A model generated the notes under the pieces. The model was given only the letters and a program-made list of their open reading frames with translations, had not been told where the DNA came from and searched no databases. From Posidonia oceanica (lineage: Eukaryota; Streptophyta; Magnoliopsida; Alismatales; Posidoniaceae): DNA of 64,000 bases. Shown piece by piece: positions 1-11,399 of this stretch (within the stretch, counting starts at the first letter, position 1; each line of letters starts with the position of its first letter). The stretch covers positions 47,254,001-47,318,000 of the forward strand of contig JAZBRS010000029.1 of NCBI GenBank assembly GCA_037176725.1, in the 5' to 3' direction. The position numbers and the translations under genes are program-made.

Positions 1-373
1 TGGTGCAGACTAATCTTTGCTGGCAGTCTACCATGGAGAGTCTAGTTAGCTGGCTCACAGCTGCTGCATAGCCATCACGCTTCATGAACACAAACGGTCC
101 CATGATATTGGAGAAGCCGCAAATCCGACGCACTTCCTCCAACATGGGCGTTAGCTCTGTTCTCTTGAAGCGGAAGACATGGTGTGCTGGTTTCCAAAAT
201 CTTGCTGCAGCGCAAAGGAGATGTCGGCTCACCTTCACATCAGCTACTCTCAGAAGCTTAGATGGAATGCCCCATGTGCGCAACCTCTCGCGGTCACCCT
301 CGGTGAGCTTGCCAATCCACTCTCGCAGGGTGTCGGAGCAATGCATCGGGGTTACCAAGGTGGGGAAACCCGT
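1..373 (-). CDS. Element A accessory ORF, plant-mobile-domain-like (partial, start lost)
   Basis: This is the N-terminal part of the accessory ORF that element A carries 3' of pol; the rest lies before base 1. It aligns without gaps to the first 373 bases of the intact ORF in element C (51779-52151). Reading the frame by hand I find no stop codon. The protein retains LREWIGKL, RHLLCAAARFWKPAHHVFRF and ELTPMLEEVRRICGF, the last resembling the TLEE motif of plant mobile domain / DUF7745 proteins. The start codon of the C copy is replaced by ACG at 371-373, and no in-frame ATG occurs before an upstream stop; the next in-frame ATG is at 344-346. The function in the retrotransposon is unknown. An open frame in an otherwise decayed element suggests the ORF was under selection until A inserted, but the visible part is short. 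Confidence 0.7.
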
Positions 374-1626
374 TGCGCAAGAGGGAGAATGCAGGCAGCT
401 GCTGCAGTATCTTCAAGTACCTACAACCAAGGTTGTGGTTTATCAGATCATACAGGCATGCAACCATTGGCTGATAAAGGGGGCAGATTTCAATGCTAGT
501 AAAGCAATTCAACATGTTCAATAGCTAGCATTCAAAAAGCAGAGACTAAGCATATTCAAACAAAGGTGATTCTGCTTGCATAGGAAAAGGCTGGTCGGAG
601 CTCTAAACCAGCATAGCTCGGAGAAGATCGATGTGTGCTTGATAGAAGTACTGTCTCAGTGCCGAGCCAAGTCTTACAGAGCGGGATGATTGAAGAAGAG
701 GGAAGATTGGTGATGTGCATGTATGCATGCTTCATGAATGATATGCGGTGGGTATATGCATGATTTATGAGGGATATGCGGTAGCCCTCAGCATATGGAG
801 TGCTTATCGCCTACTGCAGAGGAAGAGAGTGGTCCCTGACTCATTGGGCTCTACTTAGACTCCTAACTTGTTGGTGGCGCTCCGGAAAGGGTGATTGCAG
901 TGCTTGGGTGGAGGTGTAGTGAGGACAGGCTCCAGGCCAAACTCTCAAGGACCTACACCTACTCTTTTCATTTCTTGTTTCTTTTACTCCCTCATAGGCG
1001 TGTAGGTTTCTCCTATCCCTGACTTGGAGGTAATGGGCACCTGGTTTGAAACTGGGGAACTGCTTGCTAGACAGGGGTGGCTAGATCCTGTGGGATTTGT
1101 AGATTTGCCAGGCGCGAACTTCGACTCCTCTCCAAGGTAAGTTGGAGGGGAGAGGTTACGCTGCACGCCTCTATCTCTAGGGCCGACTTCTGTCTTCGCC
1201 TTCTATTTGCTTGCCTTTTCTTTTATGCCCATGCTCAAACATATATTCTTTTATAGCTCACGCTCTTGCTCACACCCTAGTATTTTATCTCCCTCGGGAG
1301 GTGTAAGTCCTAGGGGGTTTGGATATTTCACCTGTTCTCACTGAGTAGTGGCTCCCTCACTAGCTAAGACATCTAAGTAGTGTCAGGTGAGGCAGGGTAG
1401 ACTCCTTCCAGAGCAGGCAAGCACTTCCGATTTCATCATCGGGCCGAATGCAATGCATGATTTTTGCTTTTTTGAATGAGATATGCTTGAAGAAAGAAAT
1501 GCGCGGAGATGTGCAATGGAGGAAAATGCAAGAAATGGGATAAGAAGAGATGCATGAAGATGTACGAAGGGTGGAAATGCAAGGGGGCAGGACAGGGATC
1601 AAGAGATCTGCAAGGCAAGGTTTGAA
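374..1626 (-). other. Element A spacer between pol and accessory ORF
   Basis: No credible gene. In element sense it lies between the pol stop and the accessory ORF. Parts match the same spacer of element C, for example the stretch with GGTGGCGCTCCGG near 871 (C: near 52691) and the track leading to the pol stop around 1340-1440 (C: 53380-53470). Conservation in a non-coding spacer suggests a role in expressing the downstream ORF, such as an internal promoter or splice acceptor; this is inference. Confidence 0.6.
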
Positions 1627-2509
1627 CTACTGATAATACTTCTTGAGGTAGCACAAGTTGACCGACTCTGACTGCCAAATCTGGTCCATGTCCTCAAGAA
1701 TTGCTACACCGCCAGAGAATGCCTGCTTGACCACAAAAGGGCCGCGCCAGTTGGGTCAGAATTTACCTCGACCGTCTGGTAGGTGAATGGCTCACAAAAC
1801 GAGATCCCCTGACTAGAAGCTTCTAGGCTACACTTTCTTCAAATATGCTCTAGCCATCCGCTTCTAGTTATAGCGAGCGTTGTGCATTGCTTGTAATCTG
1901 CACTCATCAATCAGGTTAAGCTGGATGCAGCGGTCTTCGACCCACTCTGCTTCCTCCAGCTCAGCTTCTCGTAGGATCCGTAGCAAGGGGATCTCTACTT
2001 CGACAACCAGCACCGCCTCCATGCCGTACGCCAGCGAGTACGGGGTGGCTCCTGTCGAGGTCCGGACAGATGTCCTATACGCCCAAAGTGCGTACGGAAG
2101 GTTGTCATGCCAGTCCTTGTGGGTTTCTGCCATCTTTTTCATTATTTTCACAATGTTTTTGTTGGCAGATTCCATTGCTCCGTTCATCTGCGGCTGATAG
2201 GGCAAGGATCTGTGATGCTTGATCTGGAGGTTTTGCAGGTACTCCTCGATCCTCTTTGCAATGAAGTTCGAGCCGTTATCCGAGATGATTGCATACAAGA
2301 CCCCATACCGGGTGACGATATTGTTTCTGATAAATTTCTCCGTCACCGCGGCTATGACTGCCTTGTAGGAGGTTGTTTCCACCCACTTAGTGAAGTAGTC
2401 GATCGCCACTAGAATGAAGCGATGACCATTCGAAGCTGCGGGATGCATAGCACCGATGACATCAATCCCCCAGGTGGAGAAGGGCCATGGCGAGGACATG
2501 CTATGCAGC
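1627..2509 (-). pseudogene. pol: Element A pol, 3' part: integrase core and C-terminus (broken)
   Basis: The minus strand encodes the end of an integrase matching residues of the element C Pol. Visible are the core start STWGIDVIGA, the DNGSNF motif with the second catalytic Asp, and MNGAMESANK with the catalytic Glu, followed by the typical TSVRTSTGATPYSLAYGMEAVL block. The pol stop is at 1627-1629. A premature TAG at 1864-1866 follows HNARYN where C reads on into KRMARAF. The 5' side is cut at 2509 by the solo LTR S, and the reading resumes at 8038 after the target duplication. The gene is dead because of this stop, the frameshifts further upstream and two insertions. Confidence 0.9.
2505..2509. 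repeat. Target-site duplication of solo LTR S, left copy (GCAGC)
   Basis: GCAGC directly precedes the LTR terminus TGTAGTAATCC and is repeated at 8033-8037 after the other terminus. Removing the LTR and one copy restores collinearity with intact integrase DNA of element C. Confidence 0.95.
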
Positions 2510-2673
2510 TGTAGTAATCCCAGTGTTCGGATCATCCATGCACGATGCCAAAGCTCGCGTGCACCGATCGGAATCAGGCTTACTATTAGCGGCTATGTCC
2601 GAGAAGGAAGACCTAACTCGAAAACATTTAAAAGAGGGAAAAAGGGCAAGAAAAGAAGAAGATAAGACAAAAT

Positions 2674-2686
2674 CGGAGTCGCCACC
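2674..2686 (-). other. PBS-like core inside the S LTR
   Basis: Minus strand reads GGTGGCGACTCCG, matching the first bases of the primer-binding site, but lies inside the LTR 165 bp from its end. Similar copies occur in the LTRs of A, C, D and N. Confidence 0.75.
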
Positions 2687-2851
2687 AAGTCTATTAAATC
2701 AGAAGACGAGGAAAACCGGGGAAATGCGTGAATAATCGCGCAAAACCAAGCAAAAGAAGCAATGCAAGGCAATGCAAAAGAAATGGGATGCAAATGAATG
2801 CAAATGATGTGACTCGTGCCTAGGACAAGGGCAATATGATCATTACGGGCC

Positions 2852-2930
2852 AAGAGAGGGTAAGGACTCCTGTTACGCGCGGGGAAGGTGTTAGGCACCC
2901 CCGACACGCCCAAGAATCGGTCTTTCTAGG
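2852..2930 (-). promoter_or_regulatory. Conserved LTR block in S (GGTGCCTAACACCTTCCCC)
   Basis: The block with GGTGCCTAACACCTTCCCC, then a GTAACAGGAGTCCTT stretch, is nearly identical in all LTR types here (S, N, A, D, C) although the rest of those LTRs differ. By position it lies in the 3' part of the LTR (R or U5). Function unknown. Confidence 0.8.
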
Positions 2931-3189
2931 CTTACGCTCGCATATGCAGGGAAATGCAGACTTTGAATGCCTAAGTGCCAGTGAATGCCTGTCTAAATGC
3001 TCAAGGGTGTGCTCTAAGTGATGAAAGACGATGCAAGGAAGTAAACGTGCAATCTAAGCGCTCAGCAACGCTGTCTGTGTTCCGAACCGGGCGAAACCTG
3101 GCTCGTGAGAACTCCAGACAGTAAGCATCACTGCCCTATATGCAAATGCGGGCGATAAAACAAAACAGCGGGGAAAACAGGCAATGCAA

Positions 3190-3945
3190 GCGACATGCAA
3201 GAGGAAACAGCGTAAAACAGTGCGAGGAACGAAACAAGTATGCGAAAAGATGCAAAAACAAGGTTGACATGCAAAATGGTGCAAGGAACGGAACAAGGAC
3301 GCAAAACGGTGCGGAAAACGAAAGAAGGGCGCAAAACCGGGCAAGAAAACCAAGGGCACGCAAGACGAGGCGAGAAAACGAAAGGGCACACAAAACGGTG
3401 CAAGAAAACAAGATTACGCGCAAAACGAGGCAAGTCAAAGAAGCGACACGCAAAACGGTGCGGGAAAACAAGACTGCACGCAAAACTAGGCGAGAAAACT
3501 AAAGGGCACGCAAAACGGTGCATGACAAAGATGCGGCACGCAAAACGAGGCGAGGAAACTAAAGGGCACGCAAAACGGTGCAAGACAAAGAAGCGGCACG
3601 CAAAACGGAGCGAGAAAACTTGAAAGCACGCAAAACGGTGCAAGAAAACTAAAGGGCACGCAAAACGGTGCAAGACAAAGAGGCGGCACACAAAACGATG
3701 CGAGAAAACAAGACTGCACGCAAAACGAGGCGAGAAAACTAAAGGGCACGCAAAACGGTGCAAGACAAAGAAGCGGTACGCAAAACGGTGCAAGAAAACA
3801 AGACTACACACAAAACGAGGCGAGAAAACTAAAGGGCACACAAAACGGTGCAAGACAAAGAAGCGGCAAGCAAAATGGTGCGAGAAAACAAGACTACACG
3901 CAAAACGAGGCAAGAAAACTAAAGGCACGCAAAACGATGCAAATG
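3190..3945. repeat. 30/60-bp minisatellite inside the S LTR
   Basis: About 25 copies of a ~30-bp unit around CGCAAAACGGTGCAAGAAAA, alternating in 60-bp dimers; for example 3541-3600 is one exact dimer. The same zone of the C LTR (about 42120-42510) has fewer and more diverged units, and degenerate traces occur in N (13630-13940) and D (38500-38690). The long minus-strand ORF across it simply translates the repeat. Confidence 0.9.
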
Positions 3946-5059
3946 GCATGCAAATGAATGCAGTGCAGGGATTCAGGAGGACATACCTGGAGATTCGGGA
4001 GTCTGATCGGAGATCTGCTTGGTCCATACTGAAGAGCACTTCGCTGCGGTCGCCTGGGCAGCTTACTTGAGGAGATCCAACGGTCGGATTGGAAGATATC
4101 GCAGCTTCGGAACAGAAGGGCCAGAATAAGGGAGAAGAACAGATCTAGGTGTTCAGGAGGTCCTAGGGGTGTGTTGAAGGTCCTCCCAAGTGAAGGGGAG
4201 TTAAAAGTGCCTAGTGTATGCAAGGGGGATGCTTAAATGCAAGACTAGAAGAATGCAGAATGCATGCAAAGCAAGAAAAGACAAGGAAAAGCAATTTTGG
4301 GAAGAACAGGAATTCAAAAGCATTTTTGAAGAAAGAAAGGGGCTAAAATGCAAATTTTCCAGAAAACAGGGGTTCTGGGGAGTCCGGGAATGCAAGTGGA
4401 GGGCCTACATGCAATTTTGCAAGCATAGGAGTTAAAATGCAACTTAGGGGCAAAACAGTCTTTTTACATGGTTTTCAAAGGATGCAAGGATCTATGTGTG
4501 ATTTTTAAATCATGCAGGGGTCAGATATGCAATTTTATATGGAAAATATGCTCTGGAATCAAGGAACAGGACTGAAATGCAATATTTGGAAAAATCAGGG
4601 GGAAAAATGCAATGTAATAAGCTAAAATGCATGCCAAATGGTTACTGTCCATTTAAAATGGACCTATATGCAAAAATGCAAAGCCAGAAGGTAAAACATG
4701 CAATGCAGTATGGAAAAATCAAAAATAAAACCTAGGTTTCTACAGTGCATGAGACTTAAATGGAAAAATCAGTAAAACACAGGGACATAGAATGCAATAT
4801 GATATGGTAAAGATAATGCATATAAATGAACTGATTTGCAACAGGACCTAAGTGCAATAATGTAAGGCAGAGGGACTAAAGCATAAAATTTTATAACTGA
4901 AACGCACAGTGGAAGGACTGAAAAGCAAATGCAGAGAAATACAGATATTTTGTGCAATTTAGCATGGTTTTAAATTAAAAACAAAGCAGCTTAAATGATA
5001 TAAGGACCAGAACGTAAAAATAAGGAAACTTAAGCTAAACATGCAATATTCACACAAAA

Positions 5060-5072
5060 AACTATATAACTA
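5060..5072 (-). promoter_or_regulatory. Candidate TATA box of the S LTR
   Basis: Minus strand reads GTTATATAGTTTT just downstream of the GC-rich zone. The same string occurs at 44206-44216 in the C LTR. If it is used, transcription would start near 5030 and R plus U5 would be about 2.5 kb. Confidence 0.4.
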
Positions 5073-7339
5073 GGAAAATAAATGAACAGTGGCCGCCGAC
5101 GGTGGGAGTACTGTAGCAGTGAGCTTCTAGTCCTCACCACCGCCGGTACAGGGGAGTTGGGGAAGCGCTGAGCGGCGGAGGCTGTTGCTGCCGTCCGTGC
5201 GGAGCTCCGGGAGCTATCGGGAAGCCGTTCTGCTGGCTGGAGCGCTGTGAAGGCCGGAGATCGTCGCCGGGGAAGAAGGTCTGACCGGCGAGTCGAAAAC
5301 GGAGCGGGAGGGCCGGAAGCTTGCTTCTGAGCGGCGGAAAAGCAGAAGAGGAAGGAGGGAGAGCTGAGGGGGGAAGAAAATACCTTCTCCCGCGTCTAGA
5401 ACGTGCTCCCGACGTCGGTGGGCTCTGCAGATGCCGGCGACGGTCGTCCGGAGTGTGCGGGAGTCGTCAGCGGCTCGCGATCGCCCAGATCTGCTCCGTG
5501 GAGTCCTCCGATTCTTCTTGGACGCTCGGAGCGGAGTTCTGCGGCCCAGAGAAGAAGGTTGGATTTTTGGGTGCTGCAGGTGTCGCCTGAGGTCGGGGGA
5601 GCTGGTTGTCACCCTCTGGATCGAGCGGAGGCTTCCGGTGGGTAGCTAGAGGTTCGGTGATGGTGTTTGGAGGGTTAGGTTAGGTCTGTGGAGGCTGTGA
5701 GTGAAGTTTGCTGGTGGAGTGAATTCTGGACAGAATCGGACGTAGGTGTTTGTGGTGGAAGGTTTCGTCTGTGGTGGGGGAGAAGGCTGAAGGTCGGGTG
5801 GCTTAGGGAGGTGGTGTCTTGGCGAGTGTCTGGGCAAAGTTTGGGGAGAGTTAGTGGTCTGTGGTGCGGGGAATTCCAGAAGGGATTCGTGTTAGGTTCG
5901 GTCTGGATTTCAGGTGGATTCAGGCGAAATGTGGGTCCATTTCTCTGTGGGAAGGAAGGGAGGAGTTGCAGGAGGCTTGGGTGAGATTGGGGGGTGAATT
6001 CTGAAGGATTCTCCGGGGGTTTCGGGTCTGGGTTTGCTGTGGAAGGAAGAGGCAGAAGGTCTGAATTTCTCGGTGGATTTCAGAGGAAATTCCGCCCTCT
6101 CTCTCGCTGGGGATTCCACCGGAATGGGGTCGTCTCTTCCGGGATCAATTCTCTCTTTTTCTCCTCTCCTTTCCTCCTGTTTTGGCTCTGATCTCCCCTC
6201 CTTTTCTGCTATGGTTTCCGATGACTTCCCATTTGGTTTTGTAGGCCTGCGGCAATTGAATGCCGAGGAGGGGCGATGGCAGGAGCACGGACGAAGTTCG
6301 GTGCGCCAGTCCGGCTCGAGCAGGAGGTGGCAGGCCGGGCAGAGCTGCAGGCGGCGATCACTGTAGCTCTGCAAACGCGGGAGAGGGTGAGGAAGAAGGA
6401 GGACTGTAGCTGCGGGCCGGGCTGGGATTTTGAAAAAAAGAAAAAAAGGGAAAACGGGCTGATGAGCCCAGTAAGGAAGAAAAGAAAAAAATAAAAAGGA
6501 AGAAAGAAAGAAAGAGGGAAAGAAGGAGGGAAATAAAATTAGAAAAAATAAGTTAAAATAAATAAATATACTAGAAAGGTTGTGTTGTGGGTTAGGGTTG
6601 TAATTAAAATTTTTTAATGACTGTTTTGGGGTTAATTAATGTGTTTTAGGCTTGATTAGGGTTTTAGGGTTTTATTTTGTTTTTAATTTGTTTTCCACTT
6701 GATTAGGTGTTGGTTAAATCTTTTTAAATTATTTTTAAAATTGTGTTTTCTTGTTAAGTATTTTAGGATGTTAATTAGGATTTTTAGGATTTATTTTTAT
6801 ATTAATTAGAAAGGGTTTTGGGCTTTTTAGTTCTAGTCTTTTACGTTTTTCTTTCTTAAGTCTTTTGAACTATGCTTTTGATTTTTATTTGTTAATTCTT
6901 CTTGATGTTTTTTAGTTGGATTTTTCTGGTTTGATTAAGTATTTTTAAGTCTTTCAACTGTATTTTCCTTTTCCTTTTTAATTAAGTTTTTATGTTGTTT
7001 TTCTTATGCTTATTAGGTTAGGTCTTTTGCCTCCTTTAATTACTTGTTTTAGTGTTTGATTTTTAATTCTTCTCTTTAGGGTTTGTTTTTTAATTCTTTT
7101 AGTGGGGTTTTTATTTTTGGTAGGTTCTGACTTTATTTCAGTTTTTTACTTGATTTTACAGTATTTTCTTTTAGTTTGTTTTGCATTTTTTCGTTTGCAT
7201 GCTTGGTTTTCTTTTTAGCTTGATTTAATTAAGTTTGAGTTTTTAATCATTTGTTTAATGTTTTTTAGTTGCTTTTCTTGGAATTCTGATTTGTTTCTTT
7301 TATGTTTTGGGGTTTTACAGATTTTTAAGGATTTTTATG

Positions 7340-7625
7340 GGTTTTTGCAAAAGAGAGAAGAAGGAAAAGGAAAAGAAGGAGAAAAGGGGAAAAAGGAGAA
7401 TAAAAGGGGAAAGAGATAGGTTTGAGGGAAAAGATTTTTAAAATTCAGGGAAAATGTTAAAAATAAAATAAAAATAGGAATAAGATAGAGAAGGGATAGG
7501 AGTACAGAGGGGGCCCATAGCCAAGCCAGAAAAAGGACAAGAAGGGGATGAAAAGAGAGGTGATAATCAGGAGAGAGAGAGGAGAGAGAAAACGATAATC
7601 CTAGAGAGAGAAAACGATAATTTGG
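7340..7625 (-). repeat. Purine-rich low-complexity tract in S LTR (U3)
   Basis: A run of GA-rich sequence on the plus strand (pyrimidine-rich in element sense), present at the same place in the C LTR (46660-46930). The LTR of D has a pyrimidine tract at 35920-36180 on its own sense strand. Confidence 0.7.
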
Positions 7626-8032
7626 CCAAAAGAGGGTCTTAGAGGTCTCAGAAAGGGGTGAAACTTGGCGGGCGTGGGGTCTAGAGTTTCTAGTTTTGGT
7701 CCCAGGGTTTTGGTTTGGTTTTGAGGAAGTTTTGGAGGGGTTTTGAGGTGTAGAAAAAGGGTATTTTTGCCTAAGTTTCCTAGGGTTTTTGGGAGGGGTC
7801 TGGTTTGAAATTTTGCAGGCTTTTTGGTGGGTTTGCTAAGTCATCAGGGGTGAGTTTTCCTATGGATTTTGGTTGGTTTTCAGGTTCAGGAAAGGGGGGT
7901 AATCCTAGGTCAGGTTTGGGCTTGCTTTGAGGGGAAAGAAGGAGAGAGGGGTGTGGGTTTGGGTCTAGATTTGGGTCCAGCAGCCACCGGAAGGCTCCAA
8001 ACGATCTGGCTTGTCAAAATGGGGTGTCAACA

Positions 8033-8037
8033 GCAGC
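8033..8037. repeat. Target-site duplication of solo LTR S, right copy (GCAGC)
   Basis: Exact copy of 2505-2509, directly after the LTR terminus at 8032. Confidence 0.95.
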
Positions 8038-10689
8038 TGTTGTGGGGGAGCACGAATGAAGTCACCATGGATCTAGTAGTTGTGGCATCTACGCACAAAC
8101 TGGCAGTAGTCTGCCTCCATGGTTGACCAGAAGTAGCCCTAGAGCATGATCTTCTTGGCCAACAGCACGCCGTTCATATGCGAGCCGCAAGTCCCTGCAT
8201 GAACTTGGAGCATCAGTGTGTCAGCCTCTGGCTTGCTTAAGCAGCGTAGGAGCATCTGATTGTATGATCTTCTGTATAGCTGCCTTGCTCCTAACACATA
8301 CTTCGACGCCAGACGCGTCAAAGTTCTTTTATCTGCTGCTGAGGTGCCAGGCGGGATGCTACCTGATTCCAGGAAGGTCTTGATATCATGGTACCAAGGC
8401 TGCTCTTCTGCTGGATCTGCCTCCTCTATGCTCATGCAATGCATAGGCTGCTCTATGCAGGTAACTAATACATCCACCGTACAGTCTTCAGGTATGCTGA
8501 GCCAAGATGCCAAGGTTGCTAGCGCATCTGCATAAGCGTTCCTTGCCCTATTCATGTACGAGAAGCGGATGCTTGCAAATTCTTCTATCAGCTTCATCAG
8601 ATGTTCATGATATGGCACAAGCTTTGGATCCTTTATTCTCCAATCACCATTCACTTGGGAGATTACTAGCATGGCATCGCCGTGCACATGCAGCTTTTGT
8701 GCCTCATGCTCGAGCGTGACCTTCAATCCCAGGATGCATGCTTCATATTCTACTTCATTGTTGTTGCACTTGAAGGTCAGCTTTCTTGCAAAGGGGATCA
8801 TCTGTCCCTGTGGCATTGTCAGCACTGTGCCTATGCCTCGACCCTTCTTGTTGACAGCACCATCAAAGTACAGCTGCCACTGCTCTTGGTCTTCAGGGTC
8901 CTCCTCGCCAGAGTCCTCCATTGCAAAAAGGATGTCCTCATCTGGGAACTGCGTCCGGAGAGGCTGGTACTCTAGCAAGGGAAAGTCAGCAAGATGATTT
9001 GCCATGGCTTGGCCCTTCATGGCTTTCTGCGTGACGAAGGTGATGTCGTGCTGAGACAGTAGCACCTGCCACTTAACGCATCTACCCACCATTGCTGGCT
9101 TTTGGAAGAGGAACTTGATGGGGTCATGCAGGTATGAAGCCGAACCGGGTATGCCATCATATAGTGCCTCAGGTTTTGCATGGCCCAGAAGAGAGATAAG
9201 CAAGTCTTCTCTATTGCATTATAGATGGCTTCGCAATCACTGAATTTCTTGCTCAGGTAATAAATGGCATGCTCCTTTCTACCCGATTCATCATGCTGGC
9301 CCAAGACGGCGCCCATGGAATGCTGCGTGGTAGAAAGGTAGAGAAGTAGAGGTCTCCCTGGTGTGGGAGGAAGCAAAACAGGAAGTTTCATCAGAAGCTG
9401 CTTAATTTTGTCAAAGGCAGCTTGGAACTCCTCGCTCCAGTTGATCTGTGCCTTCTTCCTCAGGAGCTTCAAGATCGGTTCGCAGATAGGCATGAGCTGT
9501 GTGATGAACAGACTGATATACTGCAGATGCCCCAGTAGGCCTCTAACTTCCTATTCAGTCCGAGGGGTGGCATGTCCATGATGGCTTTTGCCTTCATCGG
9601 GTCCACTTCAATCCCCCTCTGGCTAATGATGTAGCCCAGGAGCTTGCCAGATGATACCCCGAATACACATTTGCTGGGGTTGAGGTGCAACTTGTACTTC
9701 CTCAAGCGATCAAAGAGCATCTTTAGGTAGGCGAGGTGATCCTTGGACTCTTTGGACTTAGCAATCATGTCGTCCACGTAAACCTCGACTTCTTGGTGCA
9801 TGAGGTCGTGGAGTAATGCAGTCATTGCCCTCTGATAGGTTGCGCCAGCATTCTTCAACCCAAACGGCATAATTTGGTAGCAGAATACTCCCCAAGGGGT
9901 GATAAAGGAGGTTTTCTCCATGTCTTCTTCTGCCAGTTTGATTTGGTTATAGCCGAAGCAATTGGCCATAAAAGAGAGCATTTTGTGCCCTACAGTGTTG
10001 TCGACTAGGACGTCAATGTGCGGTAGTGGGAAATCGTCCTTAGGACTTGCCTTGTTCAAGTCCCTATAGTCAATGCACATGTGGACTCGACCATCTTTCT
10101 TGGGCACTGGCACAACGTTTGCAAGCCATTCAGGGTAAAGGACGACCTTCAGAAAGCTGACATTGTGCTGCTTCATGATCTTTTCTTTGATCATGAGCAG
10201 CCACTACGGCCGCCATCTTCTTAGCTTCTGCTTTACTAGCTTTGCGTCTGGATGCAAGGGCAGGTTGTGCACGACTATTTCGACATCAAGGCCGACCATA
10301 TCTTCATAGCTCTAGGCGAAGACATCTGCATACTCTTTCAGGAATGCAATGAATTCTGCTCTAGCATGGGGCGACAAATGGGCGCTGATATGGACCTCTC
10401 TGGCTTCTTCTGCTATGCTGATGCTGACAACCTCTGTCTCCTCTTCGACATGGAGGTTGGGGTCTTTTGGATCGTCGTCGTGGGGCCAGAACTCAGGCGA
10501 TGGTTCATCATTCTCATCTTCGCCTACATCATCCTCCTTTCCGTATGCAATTAGTTCCGAGAGGATCTCCTTCTCAAAGGTGGGGTCTGAGATATCGAAG
10601 GAGTGTATATGTTCCGCTGCTTGGCCCTGGTGATGCTTCACGATGGTCATGCTTACCTGAGTGTTTCTGTATCCTCGGTGCGCGACCTC

Positions 10690-10930
10690 TGTCCTGGTAA
10701 TCTCCTCTGCCTGCTCTGCTGCTGCTGACTCTGCTGTTGCTATCTGTACTATGATCTGTACTGCTACCTGTGCTATTCCTGCTTGTGCGGTTGCTTGCTG
10801 TGTGGTTGCTTGCTGTGCTGTTGCTTGCTGTGCTGTTGCTGCTTGTGCTAATGCTAATGCTGCAGGTGCTAATGCTAATGCTAATGCTGCGGGTGCTGAT
10901 GCTTGCTGTGTTGCGGGTGTTGATGCTTAC
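10690..10930 (-). repeat. Low-complexity GCT-type repeat in the A pol linker
   Basis: Imperfect repeats of TGCTGCTGACTCTGCTG and GCTAATGCTAATGCT encode an Ala/Ser/Thr-rich linker in Pol. The counterpart in C is residues about 820-870 of its Pol, and in E 39690-40030. The zone varies freely in length. Confidence 0.75.
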
Positions 10931-11176
10931 TGCACATATTCTAATGTGCTTGTGGGGAATATGTTAGGCTAGCGGCTGATCTGTGTACTACCACTTGCTG
11001 TGCTGCCCGAGTGGGGCATGTGCTGCACAAACCATCTAGACCCACCCCCTAGCTGTAGGGTGATTAGCTCATCTGGTCTAGTGGGTGCTACTGCTGCTAG
11101 ATCTTCCTTTAGGACCATGATAGAGGCATGATCATTCTATGGGGAGGGATCCATGACCACGGCTTTCCCTTTCCTC

Positions 11177-11181
11177 GCTAC
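11177..11181. repeat. Putative target-site duplication of element N, left copy (GCTAC)
   Basis: GCTAC directly precedes the LTR start TGTAGACAC at 11182, where the A pol linker breaks off. I could not find a matching copy next to a proper LTR end on the right, so the duplication is one-sided evidence. Confidence 0.5.
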
Positions 11182-11399
11182 TGTAGACACTCTATTCTGA
11201 CAGCCTGGAAGTTGATTGTTTTCTCCTTCAGGCTCGTGTGGACTCTAGATTGGCACTCCTTTTTTTTACCCATTTTCTAGCCCAAAACCTAGCCCAAAGC
11301 CTCACCTAAACCCCAAGCCTAAACCTCAAGCCTTTTTTCACCTTTTTCCACCCTTTTCGCCCAAGCCCAAGCCCTCTTGCAGCCTTTTGCCAACTAAGT

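Larger units (their letters stand above)
2510..8032 (-). mobile_element. Solo LTR S of a Tat-lineage element (5.5 kb)
   Basis: Read on the minus strand the LTR begins TGTTGACACCCCATTTTGAC and ends GGATTACTACA, so it has TG...CA ends. It is flanked by the 5-bp duplication GCAGC and by integrase sequence of element A on both sides, with no internal retrotransposon sequence next to it. This is the product expected from recombination between the two LTRs of a full element. At 5,523 bp it is the same family as the LTR of element C (5,817 bp): both share the first ~130 bp, the minisatellite zone, the TATA-like site, the GC-rich zone and the purine-rich zone in the same order. ORFs predicted inside it are not conserved with C and are not genes. 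Confidence 0.95.
8033..11181 (-). pseudogene. pol: Element A pol, middle part: RT, RNase H, aRNase H, integrase N-term (broken)
   Basis: On the minus strand, from high to low coordinates, this encodes a PR-RT linker end (10312-10650), reverse transcriptase (9540-10194), degenerate Ty3-type RNase H (9017-9493) and the extra RNase H plus integrase zinc region (8139-9203). RT motifs CIDYRDLNKASPKDDFPLPH, GYNQIK, MPFGLKNAGATYQ and YVDDM are visible. The extra RNase H shows QLYFDGAVNKKG, NNEVEYEAC (AEY changed to VEY, Glu kept) and HVHGDAMLVI. There is an in-frame stop near 10203, and two frame changes (three frames used for the ORFs ending at 10194, 9493 and 9203). It is joined to 1627-2509 across solo LTR S and to 19640-21265 across element N. 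Confidence 0.92.

Noticed and set aside
84..524. 146-codon plus-strand ORF at the window start
   Set aside because: Antisense shadow of the accessory ORF of A, whose minus-strand frame is the one conserved with C.
3128..4039. 303-codon minus-strand ORF rich in RFACPLVF-type repeats
   Set aside because: It is the translation of the 30-bp LTR minisatellite (10-residue period); no conservation in the C LTR.
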